Assembly (NCBI RefSeq): GCF_001422205.1
Contig: NZ_LMMJ01000010.1
Location: 314,028 to 378,027, forward strand
Source: Curtobacterium sp. Leaf261
GTDB lineage: Bacteria > Actinomycetota > Actinomycetes > Actinomycetales > Microbacteriaceae
Reading direction: 5' to 3'
DNA length: 64,000 nucleotides
Under the pieces are notes generated by a model. That model searched no databases, was not told where the DNA came from, and was given only the letters and a program-made list of their open reading frames with translations. This document shows, one piece after another, positions 35,689 through 44,274 of this stretch. The stretch's first letter is position 1. Every line of letters starts with the position of its first letter. The position numbers and the translations under genes were made by a program.

Positions 35689-36069
35689 ATGCCCTCCGAT
35701 CGGTGCCCGTGCCTCAGCGGCAACCCCTACGACGAGTGCTGCGGTCCGCTCCACGCCGGTGCGACCGCGCCCACGGCGGAGCGGCTCATGCGCTCCCGGT
35801 TCTCGGCCTTCGCCCGGGACCTCCCGGAGTACCTGCTGACCACCTGGCACCCGAGGACACGGCCGACGGAGCTCGACCTGGACCCCGACACCCGCTGGCA
35901 GCGTCTCGACGTCGTCCGGACGTCGGCCGGGGGTCCGTTCGACACCGCCGGCGTGGTGGAGTTCCGGGCGTTCTGGCGGACACCGGAGGCGCGGGGGGAG
36001 CTCCACGAGACGAGTTCGTTCGTCCGGGAGTCCGGGCGCTGGTTCTACGTGGACGGCATCGTCGACTGA
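35689..36069 (+). CDS. YchJ-family (UPF0225) SEC-C motif protein
   Basis: 126 residues. The N-terminal zinc-type SEC-C motif CPCLSGNPYDECCGPLH is followed by RLMRSRFSAFARDLPEYL and a C-terminal GRWFYVDG, the standard YchJ arrangement with an NTF2-like domain. Function unknown. The ATG is preceded by TAGCCT with a 6-nt gap, i.e. leaderless. Confidence 0.93.
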   Translation: MPSDRCPCLSGNPYDECCGPLHAGATAPTAERLMRSRFSAFARDLPEYLLTTWHPRTRPTELDLDPDTRWQRLDVVRTSAGGPFDTAGVVEFRAFWRTPEARGELHETSSFVRESGRWFYVDGIVD

Positions 36070-36153
36070 CCGACGACCCTGCCCAGCCCGGCCAGCTGTC
36101 GGGCGTCGGTCGTCGCACCGGGCGCGTGTCGTGCCTCCCGGCCGTGTCCGGCG

Positions 36154-37023
36154 TCAGCCGTCGATCGCCGCAGGCAGCCTGACGGACGTGCGCATCGCGA
36201 TGCGCACCGCGTCCTCGCGGGGCAGCGGGGTCTCGGTGTCGTCCCCGACGAAGAACCGGATCTGTCCGATCGCTTGCTCGACCAGCATGTCGAGACCACT
36301 CAGGGTCCGCCCGCCGGCCGCCCGCCAGCGTTCCGCGATCGCCGAGGGCCACGGGTCGTAGGCGACGTCGAGGAGCACCGCATCCGCTCCGGAGGGTGTG
36401 ACGACCAGGTCGTCGGCTGCGCCGCCGGGCAGCGTCGAGACGACGAACGCGTGCGGGCCGGATGACGGCAGCGCACCGAACGTGTCGAGTTCGATCGTGA
36501 CCCCGAGCCGCACCGCCAGGTCGACGAGGTGCGCGGCACGCGCCGTGTCGCGGACGAACACCCGGACGGTGGTCGCTCCGAGGCGGTGGCACGCCGACAC
36601 CGCACTCGCCGCGGTCGCACCCCCGCCGAGGATCGTCGCCTCGCGGGGGAGGTGCCCGAGGGCCTGGACCGGACGGACCATGCCGTCGACGTCGGTGTTG
36701 GCGCCGGCGAGCACGGTCGAGGGGCCCTCGGAGCGGAAGGCCAGCGTGTTCGCGACACCGAGCTGGTCGACGAGCGGCGTCGTGCGGTCGAGCATGGGCA
36801 GGACCTCGCGCTTCAGGGGCATCGTGAGGCTGAGTCCGCGCCACTCGGCACCGAGCCCCGCGACGAACCCCTCGAGCTCGCCCGAGACGACCTCGTGCCG
36901 GCCGTACTCGAACGGCAGGTCGAGCACCCGGTACGCCGCGGCGTGCAGGGTCGGCGAGAGCGAGTGCCCGATCGGGGATCCGAGGACGGCGAGTCGGGTT
37001 CTGGTCGGGTCGCTGAGGTGCAC
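36154..37023 (-). CDS. aroE: Shikimate dehydrogenase
   Basis: 289 residues. Substrate block LGSPIGHSLSPTLHAAAY, catalytic Lys in LSLTMPLKREVLP, GANTDVDGM, and the NADP Rossmann motif ATILGGGATAASAV. It reduces 3-dehydroshikimate with NADPH in the chorismate pathway. The NADP motif departs slightly from GxGGxx, and the next strand VRVFVRD keeps an Arg for NADP. The GTG start has a TAGGGT hexamer 6 nt before it (37030-37035), so it is leaderless. The promoter lies within the 9-bp gap and the end of the upstream XRE gene. Confidence 0.93.
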   Translation of the reverse strand: MHLSDPTRTRLAVLGSPIGHSLSPTLHAAAYRVLDLPFEYGRHEVVSGELEGFVAGLGAEWRGLSLTMPLKREVLPMLDRTTPLVDQLGVANTLAFRSEGPSTVLAGANTDVDGMVRPVQALGHLPREATILGGGATAASAVSACHRLGATTVRVFVRDTARAAHLVDLAVRLGVTIELDTFGALPSSGPHAFVVSTLPGGAADDLVVTPSGADAVLLDVAYDPWPSAIAERWRAAGGRTLSGLDMLVEQAIGQIRFFVGDDTETPLPREDAVRIAMRTSVRLPAAIDG

Positions 37024-37032
37024 GGTCCGACC

Positions 37033-37983
37033 CTAGCGAGCGTCCTGACCCTGCCGGGCGTCCTGGCCTCGGCGGGGTTCCTGACCCTGGCGAGCGTCCT
37101 GTCCCTGCCGGGCGTGCGCGGTGTCGACGGTGGCCGGGGTCGGGAGGGTCGCCGGCTCCGACGCCCCGAGCGTGCGCGCGAGATCGAGGCGCGAGGCGTC
37201 CTCGCTCCCGGGCTCTGCCGTGAACGTGACGACGTGCAGATCGGCGCCCGGTACCGCGAGCACGTCGCAGTCGAGGGTGATCGGACCGACGACCGGGTGG
37301 TCGACCGTCTTGTGCTCGGTCTGGTGGTGCGCGACCTGGACGTCGGCCCACAGTGCGCGGAATCGTTCGCTCAGGCGCTGCAGCCGTGCGACGAGTTCGC
37401 GGAGGGCCCGGTCCTCCGGGTACCGGATGGTGGTGATCCGCAGGTCGGAGACGATCGCACGCTCGAACCTGTCGGCCTCGCCGGCCTGCCGGACCAGGCG
37501 GTCCGACATGCCGGAGAAGTGCCGGAAGAGCAGGTTCCGCTCGAGACCCGCGGTCGGCATCCGGCCGTGGACGGAGTCCCACGCGGCGTTCGTCATGAGC
37601 ACGGTCCAGTCGGCCGCGTAGACGGCGACGGCGACGTCGGGGAGTCGGCCGATGAGGCGCTGGATGCTCGGCGGGACGAAGGTGGGCACCGTCGACGGCA
37701 TCGGCGGTGCGAGACCGGCGGCGACGAACAGCTGTTCGCGATCCGACGCTGACAGCTGGAGCGCCCGCGCGAGCGAGGACACGACCTGGTCCGACGGGCT
37801 GTCGGCGCGTCCCTGCTCGAGCCGGACGACGTAGTCGACGGAGATGCCGGCCAGCATGGCCAGTTCCTCACGTCGGATGCCGGATGCGCGGCGGCCGGGA
37901 CCGGACGGGAGGCCCACAGCAGCCGGTTGGAGACGGTCGCGCCATGCGCGCACCAGGGTCGCGAAGTCACCTCGGTCGGCCAT
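37033..37983 (-). CDS. XRE-family regulator with MmyB-like ligand domain and QGQDAR repeat tail
   Basis: 316 residues. The helix-turn-helix is RREELAMLAGISVDYVVRLE, followed by the MmyB-like domain (PDVAVAVYAADWTVLMTNAAW, then RNLLFRHFSG). This is the usual layout of actinobacterial repressors that control a divergent SDR gene, and here one lies 103 bp away. The last ~30 residues are tandem six-residue QGQDAR-like repeats (37040-37115) with no counterpart in the family core. A GATGAT hexamer 6 nt before the ATG suggests a leaderless start. Confidence 0.88.
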   Translation of the reverse strand: MADRGDFATLVRAWRDRLQPAAVGLPSGPGRRASGIRREELAMLAGISVDYVVRLEQGRADSPSDQVVSSLARALQLSASDREQLFVAAGLAPPMPSTVPTFVPPSIQRLIGRLPDVAVAVYAADWTVLMTNAAWDSVHGRMPTAGLERNLLFRHFSGMSDRLVRQAGEADRFERAIVSDLRITTIRYPEDRALRELVARLQRLSERFRALWADVQVAHHQTEHKTVDHPVVGPITLDCDVLAVPGADLHVVTFTAEPGSEDASRLDLARTLGASEPATLPTPATVDTAHARQGQDARQGQEPRRGQDARQGQDAR

Positions 37984-38086
37984 GGTCCGATCATCCTCTC
38001 CTCCACAGCCCCGCTGGGTGGTACTGCTGTGCACAGGGACGGACAGGGCACATGGTCGTACAGCTCCGCGGGGTCACACTCGATCC

Positions 38087-38782
38087 ATGACGACGACACT
38101 CATCACCGGCGGCAACAAGGGACTCGGACACGAGACGGCGCGGCGACTCCGCGACATCGGCCACACCGTGGTCATCGGCGCACGCGACCCGGAGCGTGGC
38201 AGGGCAGCAGCAGAGGAACTCGGCGTGGACTGGGTCCAGCTCGACGTGACCTCCGATGCATCGGTCCGTGGCGCGGCGGACGCACTCGCGGAGCGCTACG
38301 GCACGATCGACGTCCTCGTGAACAACGCGGGCATCTCGGGCGGCATGACGGCGATCGAGGACGTCGACGGTCCCGCGATCGCGAGCGTCCTCGACACCAA
38401 CACCGTCAGCGCGGTCCGGATGACACACGCGTTCCTGCCGCTGCTCCGCCGATCCGAGCAGCCGGTCATCGTCAACGTGGCGAGCGGCCTCGGGTCGTTC
38501 GCGGTGCGGGCCGACGACGACCGGATCGAATCGACCCTGCCGACGCTGGCGTACAGCGCGAGCAAGGCGGCGCTGACCATGCTCACGACGGTCTACGCCA
38601 AGTTCGTGCCCGACGTCCGGATCAACGTGGTCGACCCCGGGTACACGGCGACGGAGTTCAACGGCAACTCAGGACCGCAGACGGTGACCGAGGGCACCGA
38701 CGCGATCGTGGCGATGGCGACGATCGGGGCAGACGGTCCGACGGGGGAGTTCCACGATCGGCACGGCATCGTCGGCTGGTGA
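38087..38782 (+). CDS. Short-chain dehydrogenase/reductase
   Basis: 231 residues. NADP motif LITGGNKGLGHETARRL, DVLVNNAGISGG, catalytic Ser in NVASGLGSF and YSASKAAL (Tyr/Lys), then PGYTATEFNGN. Typical classical SDR acting on small carbonyls. It is divergent from the XRE/MmyB regulator, which probably represses it. A CACACT hexamer lies 6 nt before the ATG, fitting a leaderless start. Confidence 0.92.
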   Translation: MTTTLITGGNKGLGHETARRLRDIGHTVVIGARDPERGRAAAEELGVDWVQLDVTSDASVRGAADALAERYGTIDVLVNNAGISGGMTAIEDVDGPAIASVLDTNTVSAVRMTHAFLPLLRRSEQPVIVNVASGLGSFAVRADDDRIESTLPTLAYSASKAALTMLTTVYAKFVPDVRINVVDPGYTATEFNGNSGPQTVTEGTDAIVAMATIGADGPTGEFHDRHGIVGW

Positions 38783-38824
38783 CGCCACGTCGAACCGGGC
38801 TCGCCGGTCGGGACGGCTCGCCGG

Positions 38825-38962
38825 TCAGTCGGGCTCGCGTGCGTCCTTGGTCGGGGTGCTCGGCCGGGGCGTGACGCGGTCGCGTGCGAAGACGTTGACG
38901 AGCTGCTCGAGCCGGGTCCACACGCCCTCGTGTCGGGTCGCGAGATCGTGCGGTCGCATCAT
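38825..38962 (-). CDS. Very small protein, second gene of a two-gene mini-operon
   Basis: 45 residues beginning MMRPHDLATRHEGVWTRLEQ and continuing LVNVFARDRV before a basic/Pro end. The first half could form one amphipathic helix. The start overlaps the stop of the preceding small gene by four bases (ATGA), which is the main support. No family recognised. Confidence 0.5.
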   Translation of the reverse strand: MMRPHDLATRHEGVWTRLEQLVNVFARDRVTPRPSTPTKDAREPD

Positions 38963-39198
38963 GCGGATCGAGCTTCGTCAGCGAGCGTGTCGCTGTCCAT
39001 CCGCCCGTCGAGGAGCGCGGCCTCGGAGAAGAAGTCCGCGTACGCCGGGTCCTGGGCACCGCCGGCGTGTGGGAACGGTCCGCTGTTGATGCGGGCGGTG
39101 ACCATCGCCTCGATCGCTTCTGGCGGGGTGAGTCCGCGGCGTCGCCACTCGGAGGCGGACCGGCGGAGGGTCTGGAGGTCGTGCTGGTGTTCGCGCAT
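38959..39198 (-). CDS. Small hypothetical protein, first gene of a two-gene mini-operon
   Basis: 79 residues: a charged helical N-terminal part (HDLQTLRRSASEWRRRGLTP, then EAIEAMVTARIN) and an acidic C-terminal part (DPAYADFFSEAALLDGRMDS). CAGGAC lies 8 nt before the ATG as a ribosome site. Tiny coupled pairs like this occur in toxin-antitoxin systems, but neither protein resembles a known toxin or antitoxin. Confidence 0.55.
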   Translation of the reverse strand: MREHQHDLQTLRRSASEWRRRGLTPPEAIEAMVTARINSGPFPHAGGAQDPAYADFFSEAALLDGRMDSDTLADEARSA

Positions 39199-39661
39199 GG
39201 TGTCGTCCTGACGGATTCTGCAGACGAACCCCCGGGGTGCGGGGGCCTCGCGGGGTGCACTCTTCGCAGAGTGACGGCGGGGTCTGGGCCGACGGATCTC
39301 GGATGAGATCGTGGAAACGGTGGGGCCCGCGTGCATCGCGGGTCGGATTCCGGCTCGGGAAGCGGCCGGTGCTGTTGGGGGAGTGACTCCGGGATCGTGG
39401 ACCGGTCCTGGAGCCGTGCGTTCCGGCGGGATGCGCCGCTCGTCGATCGAGGGTTCTCGTGCCGACGGTGCCCACGTGATGCAGGCGTTCGTGCCGCTGC
39501 GCGGCGGTTCGTCGACCGAAGCCTGTGATGAGCCTCGACCACCCGAGGCTATTGCGCGAGGACTGTTCACACCAGCTCGACCGCTCGAATTCTGAACAAT
39601 CAGGGCGTGGCGTGCGTGGATCGGATACGCGACGGAGCCCCCGCTCCGAGGGCGCCGGAAC
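39199..39661. other. 463-bp region without a convincing gene
   Basis: Base composition is somewhat less GC-rich than the flanks. A 7-bp inverted repeat AGCCTCG/CGAGGCT lies near 39532. Open frames here lack ribosome sites and family features. Confidence 0.5.
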
Positions 39662-40159
39662 TCAGTCCGTCGGGTGCTGCGCCTCGTCGGTGTCCGCGGC
39701 GCCGGCGTCGAGCGCGGCACGGATGTCGTCCATCAGACGGACTGCGCGACTGCGGTCACGCCGACTCATCGACTCGACGAGGTCGCGGAGCTTGCCCTGG
39801 GTCTCGCCGATCGTCGTCGCGAGTTGGCTCCGCGTGCCGCTCGTCAGCGTGAGCAGACGGGTCCGCCTGCTCGCCGGGTCCGGTTCGCGCTGCACGTGTC
39901 CGGCACTGCTGAGGCGGTCGAGGATCGTCGTCATCGCGGCGCTCGTGACCCCGAGGAGGGGAGCGAGGTCCTTCGCGTACGCACCGCGCCCCGCCGTCTC
40001 GCACCGGTCGATGTACTGCAGCGCCGCGAGGTCGGTGCTGTTGATCCCGAGGTGGGCCCGCAGCCGAGACCGGAGCATCGCGTCGGACACCTCCACGCGT
40101 GCGAGCGCCGCGACGACGTCGTCGACCTCGATCGGCAGGTCCGTCGTGAGCGTGTTCAT
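39662..40159 (-). CDS. MarR-family transcriptional regulator
   Basis: 165 residues. Winged-helix core LTDLAALQYI-like segment (NSTDLAALQYIDRCETAGRG), then AKDLAPLLGVTSAAMTTILD and the wing SAGHVQREPDPASRRTRLLTLT, which contains the conserved DxRxxR-like Asp/Arg signature. Flanking helices form the dimer interface. MarR proteins bind palindromes and respond to small phenolics or oxidants. No palindromic site is obvious at its own promoter. Confidence 0.9.
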   Translation of the reverse strand: MNTLTTDLPIEVDDVVAALARVEVSDAMLRSRLRAHLGINSTDLAALQYIDRCETAGRGAYAKDLAPLLGVTSAAMTTILDRLSSAGHVQREPDPASRRTRLLTLTSGTRSQLATTIGETQGKLRDLVESMSRRDRSRAVRLMDDIRAALDAGAADTDEAQHPTD

Positions 40160-40380
40160 CGGGTCCAGACCGGCCGGTGCTTGTGCGACCCGTGCAGCAA
40201 TGCTCGTCGTGGCCCGGTGCCGAGGCGGATCCGGGAGGGCCGCTGTGATGCGACCTGCCCGAGGGTAGACCGTCCCGAGGCGTGATGTGCGGTTCCCGAC
40301 CAGGTCCGCCTGTCCCGGTCGGACCGGGCGGGGGACGCGGCCGACGAGCCCCGCCGAGGAACGACTGCTAGAACCGACAC

Positions 40381-41241
40381 ATGCCCGATTCCCCGGTACG
40401 TCCCAAGCGCCAGCAGCACGTGTTCGTCGTCGATCGCACCGAACGACTCTCGCCGCACCTGGTCCGGGTGCACCTCGGAGGCGAGGCGTTCGGGCCCTTC
40501 GTCGCGGGTGCGGACCCCGAGCGGCTCCGATCGACGGACAAGTACGTCAAGCTCCTGGTCGCGAAGCCGGAGCTCGGACTCGTGCCCCCGTACGACCTCG
40601 ACGACCTGAAGGACCGCCTCCCGAAGGAGGACCGCCCGGTGCGCCGGACCTACACGGTCCGGAGCGTCGACCACGACACCGAGACCATCGCGATCGACTT
40701 CGTGGTGCACGGCGACGACGGCATCGCCGGACCGTGGGCCGCTTCGGCAGCACCGGGGGACCTGCTCGCACTCTCGGGCCCAGGCGGGACCTACTCGCCG
40801 ACGGCCGACCGTGATGCCGTGCACCTGCTGCTCGGCGACGACTCGGCGATCCCCGCCATCGCCGCTGCGCTCGAGTTGATGTCCGTCGACGCCGTCGGGA
40901 CCGCCGTCATCGAGGTGGACGGCACCGCCGACGAACTCGACCTCGTGCATCCCGACGGTGTCCGGCTCACCTGGCTGCACCGCGGTGACACGGGTGCCCA
41001 GCCGGGCACGCTCCTGCTGGAGGCGGCCCGGGGACTGCAGCGTCCCTCCAGTCCGGAGCGGCTCCAGGCGTTCGTGCACGGGGAGCGCACCGCCGTCAAG
41101 GCGATCCGCCGGCTGCTGCAGGACGAGTGGGGTGTCGAGAAGCGCTCGATGTCGCTCTCCGCGTACTGGGCGCTCGGGCGTGCGGAGGACCGGTTCCAGG
41201 AGGAGAAGCGTGAGCCGATCGGGGTGATCTTCACCGAGTGA
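40381..41241 (+). CDS. Siderophore-interacting protein (FAD ferric-siderophore reductase)
   Basis: 286 residues. ViuB/SIP family: RRTYTVRSVD at about residue 88 binds FAD, GPGGTYSPTADRDAVHLLLGDDSAIPAI is the NAD(P) entry, and the C-terminus has SMSLSAYWALGRAEDRFQEE. It reduces Fe(III)-siderophores in the cytoplasm to release iron. A TAGAAC hexamer 6 nt before the ATG suggests a leaderless start. The iron-box-controlled binding protein follows after 63 bp. Codons near residue 221 carry CGTCCCTCCAGTCCG, the right arm of the recurrent terminator palindrome. Confidence 0.93.
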   Translation: MPDSPVRPKRQQHVFVVDRTERLSPHLVRVHLGGEAFGPFVAGADPERLRSTDKYVKLLVAKPELGLVPPYDLDDLKDRLPKEDRPVRRTYTVRSVDHDTETIAIDFVVHGDDGIAGPWAASAAPGDLLALSGPGGTYSPTADRDAVHLLLGDDSAIPAIAAALELMSVDAVGTAVIEVDGTADELDLVHPDGVRLTWLHRGDTGAQPGTLLLEAARGLQRPSSPERLQAFVHGERTAVKAIRRLLQDEWGVEKRSMSLSAYWALGRAEDRFQEEKREPIGVIFTE

Positions 41242-41285
41242 GGGGTCGTCCGAGCACCTCGGGCGCGCCGCTCGTGTTCGTGGAT

Positions 41286-41304
41286 TTAGGTTAGGCTTAC
41301 CTTT
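41286..41304 (+). promoter_or_regulatory. IdeR/DtxR iron box overlapping a leaderless promoter
   Basis: TTAGGTTAGGCTTACCTTT matches the 19-bp IdeR/DtxR consensus at about 16 positions. It contains the hexamer TAGGCT, which ends 7 nt before the GTG of the siderophore-binding protein. Iron-loaded IdeR bound here would cover the -10 box and the transcription start. Confidence 0.85.
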
Positions 41305-42315
41305 GTGACTCAGACCCGTCGGCCCGCGCGCCGCCTCCGATCCGTCCTCGCCGTCATCGGCGCAGCCGTTGCCGCGACCCTCGTCCTCGCAGGCTGCTCC
41401 GCGGGCTCCCCGTCCTCCGGCGCCAGCGCGTCGAGTGACGGCGGAGCGTTCCCGGCGAGGGTGACCACGGCCTTCGGGACGACCACCGTCGACGCCGCCC
41501 CCAAGCGCGTCGTCGCGCTCGGCTGGGGGGACGCGGAGACCGCCCTCGCCCTCGGCGTCCAGCCCGTCGGGGCGAGCGACTGGCTCGCCTTCGGCGGAGA
41601 CGGGGTCGGACCGTGGCTGAAGAACGCGTACACGAAGTCCCCGAAGATCATCGGCACCCTGGAACCGAGCTACGAGTCGATCGTCGCGCTGAAGCCGGAC
41701 CTGATCCTCGACGTCAACTCCTCCGGCGACAAGACCCGCTACGACACACTCTCGAAGATCGCCCCGACGGTCGCGGTGCCGAAGGGTGGCGCGAACTACG
41801 CCGCGACCACCGCCCAGCAAGTCACGATGATCGCCAAGGCACTCGGCAAGGTCGCCAAGGGCAAGGAACTCCTGCAGTCGGTCGACACGGCGTTCGCCGC
41901 CGCGCGGAAGGCGCACCCGGAGTTCGAGGGCAAGACCGCCGTGATCGGTGCGTTCACGTCGGAGGGCTACGGCGCCTACAGTTCGAACGACACCCGCGTG
42001 CAGTACATGAAGAAGCTCGGGTTCACGCAGCCGAAGAAGATCGACCAGCTCGCTGGTGACCAGTTCTCCGCGAAGCTGTCCGACGAGAACCTCGACCTGC
42101 TCGATGCGGACCTGACCGTCATCCTGCCGATCTACCAGACCGTCGAACAGGCCGAGGCGTCGCCCCTGTTCCAGAAGGTGCCGTCGGTCGAGGCCGGGCA
42201 CGACATCGTGTTCCAGCAGCAGAGTGTGCGCTCGGCGTTCTCCGCCGGGACCGTCCCGGCGCTGCTCTGGTCGTTGAAGCGGCTGCCCGACCAGTTCTCC
42301 GCCAAGCTCGGCTGA
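41305..42315 (+). CDS. Iron-siderophore ABC transporter substrate-binding lipoprotein
   Basis: 336 residues. Lipoprotein signal: LAVIGAAVAATLVLAGCSAG with lipobox LAGC, Cys at about residue 31. The FecB/FhuD-type fold is seen in RVVALGWGDAETALALG, LKPDLILDVNS and the late LPDQFSAKL. It captures ferric siderophores outside the membrane. No permease or ATPase gene is adjacent, so it must use a transporter encoded elsewhere. It is iron-repressed by the IdeR box directly before the GTG start; there is no Shine-Dalgarno. Confidence 0.94.
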   Translation: MTQTRRPARRLRSVLAVIGAAVAATLVLAGCSAGSPSSGASASSDGGAFPARVTTAFGTTTVDAAPKRVVALGWGDAETALALGVQPVGASDWLAFGGDGVGPWLKNAYTKSPKIIGTLEPSYESIVALKPDLILDVNSSGDKTRYDTLSKIAPTVAVPKGGANYAATTAQQVTMIAKALGKVAKGKELLQSVDTAFAAARKAHPEFEGKTAVIGAFTSEGYGAYSSNDTRVQYMKKLGFTQPKKIDQLAGDQFSAKLSDENLDLLDADLTVILPIYQTVEQAEASPLFQKVPSVEAGHDIVFQQQSVRSAFSAGTVPALLWSLKRLPDQFSAKLG

Positions 42316-42349
42316 GCCGCAGGCCGCGTCCGCGTCCGCGTCCGCGTCG

Positions 42350-42394
42350 GACTGGAGGCACGACTCGCCGCTCAGAGGCGGGTCGCGCCGCACG
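42350..42394. terminator. Imperfect inverted repeat between convergent genes
   Basis: GGCACGACTCGCC and GGCGGGTCGCGCC pair with two or three mismatches, placed after the binding-protein stop. A GCGTCC hexanucleotide tract lies just before it (42322-42346). Confidence 0.5.
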
Positions 42395-42397
42395 GAC

Positions 42398-42437
42398 GGC
42401 CGGCCTCAGTGCTCAGGATCGGCCGGCCTCAGTGCTC
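42398..42437. repeat. 17-bp direct repeat covering the VOC gene's stop
   Basis: GGCCGGCCTCAGTGCTC occurs at 42398-42414 and 42421-42437. The right copy includes the last codons and stop of the leftward VOC gene at 42429. This parallels the duplicated mntR end at 7545. Confidence 0.8.
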
Positions 42438-42872
42438 GCGCGGAGCTGCCAGCTCGAGGTTGATGTCATCGGGGTCCTGCACCGAGAGGATCACCAGCCC
42501 GAAGGCGGGCAGGTCCGTCACCGCACCGTGCTCGATGCCGGCGTTGTCCAGGCGCTCTGCGGCGGTGTGCAGCTCATCGACCGAGCCCACTGAGAAGCTC
42601 ACGTGGTCGAGCCCGACCCGGTTCGGGTCGAACGTGTCACCGGGGTCCGCGACCGGTCGCAGCCCGAGTGTCTGGCCGGCGAACGTGAACGAGCATCCGC
42701 CGTACGTCCGGTCGGGGTCGTCGTGGATGGTCGGGTCGTCGATCTGGTCGCTGAAGTCGCTGCCCGGTTCCATGCCGAACAGGTCCCGGTAGAAGGCCTT
42801 GCTGCGGTGGATGTCGGTGACGGTCAGGCGGACGTGGGAGAACCCGCGTGGGGTCACGATGGCGTCGGGCAT
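42429..42872 (-). CDS. VOC/glyoxalase-family protein
   Basis: 147 residues with two beta-alpha-beta-beta-beta units: FSHVRLTVTDIHRSKAFYRD and LDHVSFSVGSVDELHTAAER. The His in each first strand and a Glu near the end (INLELAAP) can bind a metal. The reaction is unknown; such proteins serve as glyoxalases, dioxygenases or resistance proteins. It is third in a leftward run with another VOC gene and a WYL regulator. Confidence 0.88.
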   Translation of the reverse strand: MPDAIVTPRGFSHVRLTVTDIHRSKAFYRDLFGMEPGSDFSDQIDDPTIHDDPDRTYGGCSFTFAGQTLGLRPVADPGDTFDPNRVGLDHVSFSVGSVDELHTAAERLDNAGIEHGAVTDLPAFGLVILSVQDPDDINLELAAPREH

Positions 42873-42925
42873 GCTCCGATCGAACGCGCGGTGTCTCCGA
42901 AGCGGCTGACGGCGACCGGTCGTGC

Positions 42926-43390
42926 TCAGCGTGGCACACCCGCGAACCTCTCTACCGCCGCTGCGCTGACAGGGGTGAACAGGTTGACCAGAGTGCCGTC
43001 GGGGTCCCGGAGCAGGAGCGAGCGGTTGCCCCACGGCATCGTCGTCGGCTCCTGGACGAACACGAGGTCGGGCCCGGCGACGTCCACCCGGCCGGTTCCG
43101 CCGGTGCGGCCAGTTCCGGCAGCTCCGGCGGTTCGGAGCCGGTCGTACGTGGCATCGACGTCGTCGACCAGGAACTCGATGATCGCCGTGTGGTTGTCCG
43201 CCGGGCGCGCGGCGTCGGCACCGAACAGGGCGACGGTCGCCGTGTGCCCGATCGCGAGGGTTCCCGACGGTGTCCGGATCTCCGCGAACTGCGGGGTGAG
43301 ACGCGTCGCAGAGAGCCCCGTGACGCGTTCGTAGAACGCGGCGGAGGCGTCGACGTCGTCGGTGATGATGTGGATCGATACGAGGTTCAT
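42926..43390 (-). CDS. VOC-family protein
   Basis: 154 residues. LVSIHIITDDVDASAAFYERVTG starts the first VOC half, HTAIIEFLVDDVDATYDRLR the second, and NRSLLLRDPDGTLVNLFTP ends the second. Distinct from its neighbour in sequence. A Gly/Thr-rich insert (AAGTGRTGGTGRVD) widens the loop between the halves. Function unknown. Confidence 0.88.
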   Translation of the reverse strand: MNLVSIHIITDDVDASAAFYERVTGLSATRLTPQFAEIRTPSGTLAIGHTATVALFGADAARPADNHTAIIEFLVDDVDATYDRLRTAGAAGTGRTGGTGRVDVAGPDLVFVQEPTTMPWGNRSLLLRDPDGTLVNLFTPVSAAAVERFAGVPR

Positions 43391-43502
43391 TGCGGTGTCC
43401 GTCCCGCCGGGTCCGTCCCGGCTCCACCCAGTCTCGGTGTCGTCCGCGACAGCCCCATGTCAGTGTTTCCGGACGGCGTCGAGGCTCCGCGTCCGTCCTC
43501 GT

Positions 43503-44201
43503 TCAGCCGAGCGTGATGGCGCGGACCGCACCGTGCTGGATGTCGAGGTCCTCGCTCCGGAGCACGCGCTGCGGCGGCACCTCGTGCGTCGCGACCGTCC
43601 CGTCGATCCGGTCCGTGCGGAACGCCCGGACGCCGTCGCGGAGCCGACACCAGCCGATGAGGTACCAGTTCGTGCCCGAGACGACGTAGCCGAGCGGTTC
43701 GACCTCGCGCGCCGTCGTGGCCCCCGCGCGGTCCCGGTACTGGATCCGCAGGACCCGGCCCGCGGACAGCGCATCGGCGATGACCGCAGGCACTCGCGGT
43801 GTCTCCTCCTGGTCTGCCAGGCGGTGGACCCGTCGCGCCAGTGCCTCGGCCGCCGCCGCGTCCGCGTCCGTCATCACACCGACGAGCTTCCGGAGCGCCG
43901 ACTGGGCTGCCTGTCGGAACGGGGACGCGCCGAGGGCGTCGAGCGCGACGGCCATCGCGACGGCCTCCTGCGGCGTCAGGTTCACGGGTGGGAGCGTGCG
44001 GAGCGGGTCGAGGCAGTAGCCGCCCGTGCGCCCGGGTTCCGCCCAGATCGGCGTCCCGGTCTGCTGGAGGGCACCGATGTCGCGTTCGATGGTCCGAGCA
44101 CTCACCTCGAAGTGCTGCGCCAGCCACCGGGCGCTGCGCGGACGAGGTGCCACCGCGCGCAGTTCCTCGACGATGGCGTAGAGGCGATCCGTCCGGTTCA
44201 C
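43503..44201 (-). CDS. YafY-type WYL-domain transcriptional regulator
   Basis: 232 residues. DeoR-like helix-turn-helix (SARWLAQHFEVSARTIERDI) and a WYL domain (VLRIQYRDRAGATTAREVEP, YVVSGTNWYLIGWCRLR). WYL domains sense small ligands or nucleic acids. The GTG start is at 44201. It is upstream of the two VOC genes in the same direction, so it is the likely regulator of that group. Confidence 0.9.
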   Translation of the reverse strand: MNRTDRLYAIVEELRAVAPRPRSARWLAQHFEVSARTIERDIGALQQTGTPIWAEPGRTGGYCLDPLRTLPPVNLTPQEAVAMAVALDALGASPFRQAAQSALRKLVGVMTDADAAAAEALARRVHRLADQEETPRVPAVIADALSAGRVLRIQYRDRAGATTAREVEPLGYVVSGTNWYLIGWCRLRDGVRAFRTDRIDGTVATHEVPPQRVLRSEDLDIQHGAVRAITLG

Positions 44202-44274
44202 GTCACGAACCCACCGGGAAGAGCGCAGCCCAACGACGCAGCTGCGTGCGGAACGCTCCGAGGCCCATCGGCGC

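Noticed and set aside
39311..39595. Possible 94-residue plus-strand gene in the 463-bp gap
   Set aside because: No ribosome site, no recognisable domain and atypical composition.
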